Shown here: positions 4,961 to 9,416 of the stretch, one piece after another | Layout of the letters: each line of letters starts with the position of its first letter | How positions within the stretch are numbered: position 1 is the first letter of the stretch | Source of the DNA: Clostridiales bacterium UBA1234 | GTDB taxonomy: Bacteria; Bacillota; Clostridia; TANB77; UBA1234 | Direction: 5' to 3' | DNA: 9,416 nucleotides | Assembly: GCA_002308995.1 (NCBI GenBank) | Contig: DBWQ01000024.1 | Coordinates: forward strand, 25,976 to 35,391 | Notes under the pieces: model-generated | The model's input: the letters and a program-made list of their open reading frames with translations, nothing else | Database searches by the model: none | What the model was told of the DNA's origin: nothing | Program-made: the position numbers and the translations under genes

Positions 4961-6008
4961 GCTTATTAGTCATCCAGGAGAGACAATTGCAGAGTATTTG
5001 GAAGAACGCTGTATGTCACAAGAGGAATTGGCAGTAAGAACCGGATTTTCCAAAAAGCATATTAGCGAAGTGGTGAATGGCAAAAAAGGAATATCGGCTG
5101 AATTTGCCAAAGCACTAGAATATGCTCTAGGAGTACCAATGCATTTTTGGGTTAACTTGCAAGCAAATTACGATAAGGATATGTTAATCTATCATGAGCA
5201 AAACAATATCAGCAAAGAAGAATTAGGAATTGTGAAGAAGCTAAAAGACGTGATTAAAATGGGAGAAAAATATGGCGTTCTATTGAATGAAAATAAAGCA
5301 GAAGCACGATTATTTGAACTTCGAAATCTATGCCAAGTAATCAATTTATGTGTGATACCAGAGGTGCTTGCAACGAAAGGAAGAGCCTATCGAAAAGCTA
5401 AGAACACGAAGATAGACCAAACCATTTTATACGTGTGGCTTGCGGTATCGGAAAAGCATGCCGAAAACACTGGGAGCCAAAACGCCTATGATGAAGAAAA
5501 ACTAAGAAAGCGTTTGCCAGAAATAAAAAAATGTATGTTTTTAGATCAGCAAAGTGCTATCATCAAACTGCAAACCATCTTTGAAGAATGTGGCATCACC
5601 TTTCATGTGATGCAATACGTAAAAGGTGCACCAGTGCAAGGGTATATCAAAAAGCAGGGAGATAGAATCTTACTTACTATGACTACGCGCAGAAAATTTG
5701 CGGATGAATTTTGGTTTACGCTATTTCATGAGATTGGACATATTTTAGAAGGAGATTTTCAAAAAGATTATCACATTGATTTTGAAGAAGATATGGAAAA
5801 CAACGTAGATAGTTTTGCTGCCAATTATTTAATCAATCCAGACGCGTATAAATCGTTTTTAAGCCAAAAAGATTTTAGTGAAGCATCTGTTATTCGCTTT
5901 GCAAAAAATCAGAAAATCATGCCGTTTATTGTCGCAGGAAGGCTACAAAGAGAGACGGGAGATTATAAGAGGTGGAATGGATTAAAAGTGAGGTATGAGT
6001 GGGAGTAA
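4941..6008 (+). CDS. higA: HigA-like antitoxin fused to ImmA/IrrE metallopeptidase
   Basis: This 355-aa protein has two parts. Residues 1-80 are HigA-like: HPGETIAEYLEE (11-22), an Xre helix-turn-helix (SQEELAVRTGFSKKHISEVVNGK), then FWVNLQANYD (69-78). Residues 200-355 are an ImmA/IrrE (DUF955) domain with the zinc motif HEIGH at 263-267 and a likely third ligand in MENNVDSFAANYLINP (E286). Family members with HEXXH cleave repressors or antitoxin-like partners. Here the fusion could bind the operator at 4518-4542, neutralise the toxin, and respond to stress through its peptidase. I chose ATG 4941 because GGAG (4931-4934) is six bases upstream; ATG 4929 in the same frame would add four residues. 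It overlaps the toxin gene by 20 bp and is followed by a terminator. Confidence 0.87.
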   Translation: MNGLCLELISHPGETIAEYLEERCMSQEELAVRTGFSKKHISEVVNGKKGISAEFAKALEYALGVPMHFWVNLQANYDKDMLIYHEQNNISKEELGIVKKLKDVIKMGEKYGVLLNENKAEARLFELRNLCQVINLCVIPEVLATKGRAYRKAKNTKIDQTILYVWLAVSEKHAENTGSQNAYDEEKLRKRLPEIKKCMFLDQQSAIIKLQTIFEECGITFHVMQYVKGAPVQGYIKKQGDRILLTMTTRRKFADEFWFTLFHEIGHILEGDFQKDYHIDFEEDMENNVDSFAANYLINPDAYKSFLSQKDFSEASVIRFAKNQKIMPFIVAGRLQRETGDYKRWNGLKVRYEWE

Positions 6009-6063
6009 GGAGCGAAAGATATCCCGAAGGTCTGCGTATTATTTGATTGATGGTGTTATGTAG

Positions 6064-6107
6064 AGTAGCTGCACTCTTAGAGTAAGAAGGAGTGGGGCTA
6101 CTTTTTT
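6064..6107 (+). terminator. Intrinsic terminator after the HigB/HigA-like operon
   Basis: AGTAGCTGCACTC (6064-6076) pairs with GAGTGGGGCTACT (6090-6102), with one mismatch and one wobble, followed by T to 6107. It lies 55 bp after the antitoxin stop. Confidence 0.75.
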
Positions 6108-6135
6108 GTTTTTGGTATATTGGACTTGAAGAGGG

Positions 6136-6213
6136 AGTGACAGTCTATTGACAGTCTGGGAAAAAATCATCTTCTATGTGGAGTTTTATGAGGATATATG
6201 ATATACTGTCACT
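6136..6213. promoter_or_regulatory. Tandem and inverted TGACAGT repeats at the 6238 promoter
   Basis: AGTGACAGTCT (6136-6146) and ATTGACAGTCT (6147-6157) are adjacent direct repeats. ACTGTCACT (6205-6213), overlapping the -10, is the perfect inverse of AGTGACAGT (6136-6144). Three related half-sites flanking a promoter suggest a repressor that loops or oligomerises. The regulator is not identified. Confidence 0.5.
6199..6207 (+). promoter_or_regulatory. Extended -10 promoter of the 6238 gene
   Basis: TGaTATACT (6199-6207) is an extended -10. The hexamer 17 bp upstream (TGGAGT, 6179-6184) is a poor -35. The start would be near 6214, at the edge of the ACTGTCACT site. Confidence 0.6.
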
Positions 6214-6237
6214 TGTAATGGGAAGGAGATGAATCAA

Positions 6238-6825
6238 TTGAAAAATTATTATATTGGAATTTATGGAGTGCTGATAATTGCGATGATTATTAGTGTATTA
6301 TTATATTTTAATGTTACAAGCGGAGATATAAAGAATTTGATTGGGAATATATTTTGTGGACTTTTTACAGGAGCAATTATATCTATAGTTTCTAATATAA
6401 AAGAGGTATATATATATAAAAACAATAAAAAAATTGAATTTTTGAGAGATATTCTAGATTCAATAGTGAAAGTGTTAAAAATGAATGCAGAAATGTCTGA
6501 AAGAGAAAAAATGAATATCTTAGAATTTGCAGAAATTTTAGATGAAATAGATAGAATTTTTAAAAAAATATCACAGATAGAATACAACGAATTAAATGAA
6601 TTTATAGAAAAAGAAAAAATAGATTTAAGTATAGGTGAAAAGTTAGAAGAGGAAATACTAGCACCATTAGATGGAGTATTGTTTATCAATAATAATGATA
6701 TAAAAAAATATGAGAAAAAAATTTTCCCTGTAATAATGATACAACTTAGGTTAAAGCATATAATTAAAAGAAAACTTGAAGAGATTTTAACGGATAATGA
6801 TAATTTAAAAAGAGCAATAATATAA
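6238..6825 (+). CDS. Two-helix membrane protein with helical cytoplasmic tail (unknown function)
   Basis: I chose TTG 6238 because AAGGAGA (6223-6229) is eight bases upstream; the in-frame ATG at 6229 overlaps that ribosome binding site. The 195-aa protein has two membrane segments, about residues 4-25 (YYIGIYGVLIIAMIISVLLY) and 33-53 (NLIGNIFCGLFTGAIISIV). A long, charged, helical and probably coiled-coil region follows, rich in Glu, Lys and Ile. It has no signal peptide cleavage site or enzyme motif. I do not recognise a family. It is extremely AT-rich and heads the module that includes the TIGR04255-like gene, but a 134-bp gap and a second promoter separate them, so joint function is inferred only from closeness and shared composition. 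Confidence 0.8.
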   Translation: MKNYYIGIYGVLIIAMIISVLLYFNVTSGDIKNLIGNIFCGLFTGAIISIVSNIKEVYIYKNNKKIEFLRDILDSIVKVLKMNAEMSEREKMNILEFAEILDEIDRIFKKISQIEYNELNEFIEKEKIDLSIGEKLEEEILAPLDGVLFINNNDIKKYEKKIFPVIMIQLRLKHIIKRKLEEILTDNDNLKRAII

Positions 6826-6863
6826 AATAAAATGATGTTGAGGGTAAATTGTTGAATTATTTT

Positions 6864-6892
6864 GTCACATTTTTAACAAAATATGATATAAT
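6864..6892 (+). promoter_or_regulatory. Promoter of the 6960-8455 operon
   Basis: TATAAT (6887-6892) with TG at 6884-6885 forms an extended -10. GTCACA (6864-6869), 17 bp upstream, is a four-of-six -35. The leader is about 60 bases. Confidence 0.65.
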
Positions 6893-6959
6893 ATTAGAAA
6901 TTATTTAGAAATTAATATTCTCAAAATGTTATTCTATTGATTATGAATAGGGAGGAATT

Positions 6960-7739
6960 ATGGAAAAATCATATAAAAAGAATTTTATTACTAATTTTAT
7001 AATAAGATTTGACTACAAATCGATTAGTGAATCTGTATTGGAAGAGCTTCAGCAGACTTTTGAAAAACGATATAAATTTGTAATTAATGAGACGAAAATG
7101 GTAGAAACTGGGAAAATTAAAGTTAATTTTAAAATGAAGGAATCTGAATATGAGTCAGATGGATTAGAAAAAGAATATCAGCTATTTAACATAGAAAGAA
7201 CAGAAAGACTAAAATTTTCTAAAGATATGTTTGTTTATGAAACTATTGATTATACAAGTTATGATGAAATTAAGAACAAGATAAAAGATTTTATTGATAT
7301 TGCTAGTAAAAATGAAAATGAAGAAAACTTTAATAGAATTGGCATGCGATATATTAATAATATTGAATTACCTTTTTCTAAAAAAGAAGAAATATTTGAT
7401 TGGAACGATTATATTAATAAAAAAATATGGAATAATGATCAATTTGTCGAAATTAAAAATGTTATACAAAATATAACAGTTCAAGAGTTTAAATCTAAAA
7501 ATGAAGATGATAATGTATATTTTAGGTTACAAACTGGATTACCAAATCCTAATAAACCAGCCGAGATTATTTGTAAGAGATTTCTGATTGATATAGATGG
7601 TTATACGATGAATGTTGAAAAAATGAATAATGCTCTTGATAAATTACAATGTATACATGATGAATTGACGGTTATATTTAATAATTGCATAGAAAAAGGT
7701 TTAAAAAGTATTATGAATGGGGAGAACAAAAATGAATAA
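6960..7739 (+). CDS. TIGR04255-like sporadically distributed protein
   Basis: ATG 6960 follows AGGGAGG (6949-6955). At 259 aa it has the usual length for what I recognise as the TIGR04255 family. The features behind this are the central RIGMRYINNIELP (126-138), the later strand CKRFLIDIDGYT (near 205-216) and a C-terminal helix ending in KGLKSIMNGENKNE (LxxLHxxIxxxF-like spacing in KLQCIHDELTVIF). The biochemical role of the family is unknown to me; members occur patchily across bacteria, often in accessory regions. It overlaps the next gene by 8 bp (ATGAATAA), which implies coupled translation. Composition is very AT-rich with many AAA, GAA and ATA codons, consistent with acquisition by transfer. 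The family call rests on motif memory, not a search. Confidence 0.78.
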   Translation: MEKSYKKNFITNFIIRFDYKSISESVLEELQQTFEKRYKFVINETKMVETGKIKVNFKMKESEYESDGLEKEYQLFNIERTERLKFSKDMFVYETIDYTSYDEIKNKIKDFIDIASKNENEENFNRIGMRYINNIELPFSKKEEIFDWNDYINKKIWNNDQFVEIKNVIQNITVQEFKSKNEDDNVYFRLQTGLPNPNKPAEIICKRFLIDIDGYTMNVEKMNNALDKLQCIHDELTVIFNNCIEKGLKSIMNGENKNE

Positions 7740-7908
7740 ATGGAGTGATGAATACGATATAGAATTAGATAATATAGTTGATATATATTCAAAACGATCT
7801 AATAATAAATTCTTATCAGATAAGAATAATAAATATATTGATGAAACCTATATAGATTATAAAAGTAAAAATGTTACATTAAGGAAATGGAGAGTAAAAA
7901 TTGTATAA
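7732..7908 (+). CDS. Small charged protein between TIGR04255-like and SQSCDL genes (58 aa)
   Basis: ATG 7732 lies seven bases after GGGGAG (7719-7724) and the frame ends at TAA 7906-7908. The peptide is hydrophilic, acidic at first (WSDEYDIELDNIVDIYSK) and basic at the end (TLRKWRVKIV), with many Asn and Tyr. No motif is recognised. Its start overlaps the upstream gene by 8 bp and its end overlaps the downstream gene by 8 bp. That tight nesting supports it as a real coupled gene and possibly a small partner or antitoxin-like subunit of the larger proteins. The same frame is open upstream to GTG 7717 or so, but only 7732 has a ribosome binding site. Confidence 0.72.
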   Translation: MNKWSDEYDIELDNIVDIYSKRSNNKFLSDKNNKYIDETYIDYKSKNVTLRKWRVKIV

Positions 7909-8455
7909 TTTGGTGAAAAAAAGAAATGACGAATTGATACAAGTAGATCAGGGAGATATATATAGTGATATAAAGTTTTTTAAGAATATTTATATAGTTG
8001 ATGGGGAATTAGAAGTTGAAGAATGTGATTTTAGTAAGGTTTTGGTTTTGTCTCAAAGCTGTGATTTACATAGGGAACAAGAAAAAAGTGAAAACGAGAA
8101 CGAAATTCTAACTGTTTTGGTTGTCCCATTATTTGAGGTGGAAACATTTAAAAAAGGAGAACATTTAATTAATATAGGTAAGCAATTCGATGTGGTTGGA
8201 AAAAAACTAATAGATAGGTATACTACTGGTGAACACGAAAGATATCACATAATAAATATAAAGTCAGATGACAAAAGAAAATTTAATATACCAGATGATT
8301 TTATTATAGATTTCAGGTATTTTTTTACTGCAGATATAAAACAGTTTAAAAAAGAAAAATATGTAATGAGTTTAGAACCTTTATTCAGAGAAAAAGTCAC
8401 GCAAAGATTTAGTAATTATTTATCAAGAATAGGTTTACCAATAATAACTGAATAA
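7901..8455 (+). CDS. SQSCDL-motif protein, third gene of the TIGR04255-like operon (184 aa)
   Basis: It starts at TTG 7901, eight bases after GGAG (7889-7892); TTG overlaps the end of the previous frame by 8 bp. The notable motif is KVLVLSQSCDLHRE (46-59), with the serine/cysteine core at 51-54. The C-terminus is REKVTQRFSNYLSRIGLP (163-180). I recall proteins of about this size with a T/SQSCDL core and an RExLxQxFxxFxxRVGLP ending beside TIGR04255 genes, but I cannot give a family name or activity. The conserved Cys-Asp could be catalytic or metal-binding; that is a guess. The frame stops with TAA TAG and then stays open for another 50 codons. Confidence 0.78.
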   Translation: MYNLVKKRNDELIQVDQGDIYSDIKFFKNIYIVDGELEVEECDFSKVLVLSQSCDLHREQEKSENENEILTVLVVPLFEVETFKKGEHLINIGKQFDVVGKKLIDRYTTGEHERYHIINIKSDDKRKFNIPDDFIIDFRYFFTADIKQFKKEKYVMSLEPLFREKVTQRFSNYLSRIGLPIITE

Positions 8456-8590
8456 TAGAAAAAGCTGTATTATTGGCTGAATGACTTTTTGAGATATCAT
8501 AAAAAAGTAGATGTATTTCTAGAAAAGGAATATGCCTATTTTTTGCCTTTCACATTCTACAAGAGAAGAGGGAGTATGAGGAGAAGAAGC

Positions 8591-8626
8591 GGTGGGCTAC
8601 ATATTAAATAGCCCATCTTTTTCTTT
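8591..8626 (+). terminator. Intrinsic terminator of the 6960-8455 operon
   Basis: GGTGGGCTA (8591-8599) pairs with TAGCCCATC (8609-8617), with one wobble, over a nine-base loop, followed by a T-rich stretch. It lies about 135 bp after the last stop. Confidence 0.72.
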
Positions 8627-9015
8627 ATAAAAAATAAATTTTTACTTTATTTACCACCCCCCGGGGTCACTTTTAGTTTACAAAAAATGAGACCGATGAG
8701 AGGACATTCGAATAATAAAAATGAGATTTTTTGAAAAGGGGGTGTGGTGTGGAAATTTTTTATTAAAATTTTTAGTATGAATAAAATGCTGTAATAATTG
8801 ATACTAAACGATTTGAGAGAAAATATACAGGAATATTTCTCTACTCATAGTAGTAAAAAAGCGTGCAAAAAATGACAAAAAACATGCACTTTTTTGCAAA
8901 AACAAGCAAAATTTTACAGCACTGTAAAGATATTACGTTTACAAATTATAACTTAACATAAATCTAAAAAACGATTATGCAAACCTACTAAAATATTATT
9001 TGTTCGCTAGATTTT
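8627..9015. other. Gene-free AT-rich stretch with scattered palindromes
   Basis: I find no convincing gene here on either strand. It contains a sharp GC-rich patch, ACCACCCCCCGGGG at 8653-8666, and a loosely inverted partner GGGGGTGTGGTG at 8738-8749. There is also a hairpin with A- and T-runs at 8855-8895 (GTGCA with TGCAC), and a perfect palindrome TTTACAG-CA-CTGTAAA at 8913-8928. The GC-rich patch followed by TCACTTTTAGTTTAC has the look of an old insertion-sequence end, but no transposase or matching copy is present to prove it. Confidence 0.5.
8855..8895 (+). terminator. Weak hairpin with T-run (possible terminator)
   Basis: A-run plus GTGCA (8863-8867) can pair with TGCAC (8885-8889) plus a T-run to 8895, around a 17-base loop. 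No gene lies just upstream, so its role is unclear; the A- and T-runs make it potentially bidirectional. Confidence 0.3.
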
Positions 9016-9077
9016 TGCACAGGGGGACGTCCATTGATTGTGCAAAAATGCACATTGGATGGACGTCCCTGTGTGCG
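9016..9077. repeat. Second 62-bp composite palindromic repeat
   Basis: Unit one (9016-9044) is TGCACA, G, GGGGACGTCCATTG, AT, TGTGCA. After AAAA (9045-9048), the inverted unit (9049-9077) reads TGCACA ... GGACGTCCCT ... TGTGCG. The length, unit size and four-base spacer are identical to 545-606. It ends 21 bp before the -35 of the candidate antisense RNA. Confidence 0.88.
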
Positions 9078-9098
9078 TCTCTGTGTGTAAAAAATTAT

Positions 9099-9127
9099 TT
9101 GACAACTAAGAGAAAAAGCAGTACAAT
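9099..9127 (+). promoter_or_regulatory. Promoter of the candidate antisense RNA
   Basis: TTGACA (9099-9104), a 17-bp spacer and TACAAT (9122-9127) are near-perfect boxes. No ORF with a ribosome binding site follows before the terminator at 9213, so the product should be a short untranslated RNA starting near 9134. Confidence 0.78.
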
Positions 9128-9133
9128 AAAATT

Positions 9134-9213
9134 AGCTTAGAAAAGCTAATGAGATTTTTGATTTTGTAAAGAAACTAAAAAAAAGACTAGGAAGGCCAGT
9201 TCCTAGTCTTTTT
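9134..9213 (+). ncRNA. Candidate antisense RNA (type I antitoxin), about 80 nt
   Basis: The RNA is bounded by a strong promoter and an intrinsic terminator. Its 5' end can fold through ATTAGCTT/AAGCTAAT (9131-9138 with 9143-9150; the first bases may precede the start site). Bases 9147-9176 repeat the plus-strand sequence at 9276-9305: TAATGAGATTTTT is identical over 13 bases, then TTTGTAA and GAAAC recur with small gaps. The RNA is thus complementary in trans to the region from ribosome binding site to codon 7 of the minus-strand peptide gene. Its 3' hairpin also overlaps the peptide mRNA's 3' end. Both contacts fit an RNA antitoxin blocking translation, as RNAII does in the pAD1 par system. 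Function is inferred from this layout. Confidence 0.65.
9181..9213. terminator. Shared bidirectional terminator
   Basis: AAAAGACTAGGAA (9181-9193) pairs with TTCCTAGTCTTTT (9200-9212) over a six-base loop. T-runs exist on both strands: plus 9209-9213, minus from the A-run 9177-9184. It can end both the plus-strand RNA and the minus-strand peptide mRNA, whose 3' ends therefore overlap here. Confidence 0.9.
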
Positions 9214-9218
9214 CTTTG

Positions 9219-9293
9219 CTAGTATGTAGCTTTTTCTAATAAAAATAGAAAAACTATTGCTAATACTAGCACTCTTAATGAGATTTTTTTCAT
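9219..9293 (-). CDS. Hydrophobic 24-aa peptide, candidate type I toxin
   Basis: On the minus strand, ATG (9293-9291) follows AAAGGAGG (9311-9304) by 10 bases. The frame encodes MKKISLRVLVLAIVFLFLLEK plus ATY, ending at TAG (9221-9219). A basic N-terminus (KK, R7), a hydrophobic helix over residues 8-19 and a short charged tail form a single membrane-spanning peptide, the shape of type I toxins that damage the membrane. It does not match Fst, TxpA, BsrG or the clostridial toxins I can recall. It is too short for most gene callers. The strong ribosome binding site, own promoter, shared terminator and complementary RNA support it as a real gene. Toxicity is inferred. A lone membrane micropeptide under antisense control is the alternative. 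Confidence 0.72.
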   Translation of the reverse strand: MKKISLRVLVLAIVFLFLLEKATY

Positions 9294-9305
9294 TTGTAAG
9301 AAACC

Positions 9306-9336
9306 TCCTTTCTCAAAGATTTCCTTTTTGAAAGGA
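9306..9336 (-). promoter_or_regulatory. Shine-Dalgarno-sequestering stem in the peptide mRNA leader
   Basis: On the minus strand the first bases of the transcript, TCCTTTC (9336-9330), can pair perfectly with GAAAGGA (9312-9306), which contains most of the ribosome binding site. Such a 5' stem would keep the full-length mRNA poorly translated, as seen in several type I toxins. Confidence 0.55.
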
Positions 9337-9343
9337 TGGTTTT

Positions 9344-9372
9344 ATTATACTATAAGTCACATCAAAAAGCAA
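9344..9372 (-). promoter_or_regulatory. Promoter of the 24-aa peptide gene
   Basis: On the minus strand TATAAT (9349-9344) is a perfect -10. TTGCTT (9372-9367), 17 bp upstream, is a partial -35. The start near 9337 gives a leader of about 44 bases and an mRNA of about 160 bases ending in the shared terminator. Confidence 0.62.
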
Positions 9373-9416
9373 ACAAAAATTTGCAAAAGCGATTTTCGAT
9401 TAATGATTCTATGTAG

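Larger units (their letters stand above)
9147..9305. repeat. Pair of imperfect ~30-bp direct repeats (9147-9176 and 9276-9305)
   Basis: Both copies read TAATGAGATTTTT, then an AT-rich variable part ending TTTGTAA, then GAAAC. One copy lies in the plus-strand RNA and the other covers the start codon and upstream spacer of the 24-aa peptide gene on the minus strand. Direct repeats placed this way make two convergent transcripts complementary at a distance. Confidence 0.8.

Noticed and set aside
6148..6153. TTGACA as a -35 box for the 6238 gene
   Set aside because: No -10 lies 16-18 bp downstream, and the good extended -10 at 6199 is 48 bp away. The hexamer is part of the tandem TGACAGT repeats.
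6261..6689. Minus-strand open frame of 142 codons rich in Ser, Ile and Phe
   Set aside because: It mirrors the Glu/Lys/Ile-rich membrane protein gene; this composition is typical of antisense frames in AT-rich genes.
7294..7476. 60-codon plus-strand frame inside the TIGR04255-like gene
   Set aside because: It is out of frame within a conserved gene and is Lys/Ile/Leu-rich as expected for chance frames in AT-rich DNA.
545..9077. GGACGTCC repeats as a CRISPR array
   Set aside because: The copies are far apart and irregularly spaced, occur in both orientations and have no array of spacers; an extragenic palindromic repeat family explains them.
9149..9169. Six-codon ATG frame inside the candidate antisense RNA
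   Set aside because: No ribosome binding site precedes it, and its bases are explained by the repeat that is complementary to the peptide start region.

Overview
The window looks like chromosomal DNA of a low-GC Gram-positive anaerobe (Firmicutes, probably Clostridia). The signs are AT-rich genes, strong AGGAGG-type ribosome binding sites, several TTG starts, extended -10 promoters of the form TGaTATAAT, and hairpins with T-runs as terminators. The species cannot be told from the sequence. Base composition is patchy: 2855-3619 is clearly GC-richer than the rest, and 6238-8455 is extremely AT-rich. This suggests accessory DNA assembled from several sources.

Layout. (1) 1-531: 3' part of an SPFH/band-7 (stomatin/slipin-like) gene. 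(2) 545-606: a 62-bp composite palindromic repeat, then a strong promoter for a small zinc-ribbon protein (699-989) with its own terminator. (3) 1096-3661: a promoter-to-terminator cluster of unrecognised genes. It holds a 188-aa protein, three more members of the zinc-ribbon family (170, 103 and a truncated 53 aa), and a 254-aa protein with a Lys/Ala-rich tail. (4) 3711-4449: a class I methyltransferase, then the start of a second gene cut off by a 29-bp repeat unit. (5) 4490-6107: a HigB-like toxin gene overlapping a HigA-ImmA/IrrE fusion gene, behind a promoter whose start site lies in a perfect 12-bp-arm palindrome. (6) 6202-8626: a very AT-rich module with a two-helix membrane protein followed by three genes overlapping by 8 bp each. 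One is a TIGR04255-like protein and another carries an SQSCDL motif. (7) 8627-9098: AT-rich DNA without genes, ending in a second 62-bp composite repeat. (8) 9099-9372: what looks like a compact type I toxin-antitoxin locus.

The strongest candidate for something undescribed is locus 8. A 24-aa hydrophobic peptide (minus strand, 9219-9293) has a strong ribosome binding site and its own promoter. It converges on a short plus-strand RNA (about 9134-9213), and both share a symmetrical terminator at 9181-9213. The RNA carries an imperfect copy (9147-9176) of the DNA at the peptide's start region (9276-9305), so it is complementary in trans to that part of the peptide mRNA. The mRNA 5' end can also pair with the Shine-Dalgarno sequence. 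This is the plan of Fst/par-type type I systems, but I do not recognise the peptide.

Two other patterns run through the window. Copies of a GGGGACGTCC-containing repeat lie shortly upstream of five promoters. A family of small proteins shares G16 and, in three members, a CxxC at exactly residues 48-51. Toxin-antitoxin loci, a TIGR04255 module and sporadic small zinc-ribbon genes together resemble a defence or accessory island, though no direct defence function can be shown from sequence alone.
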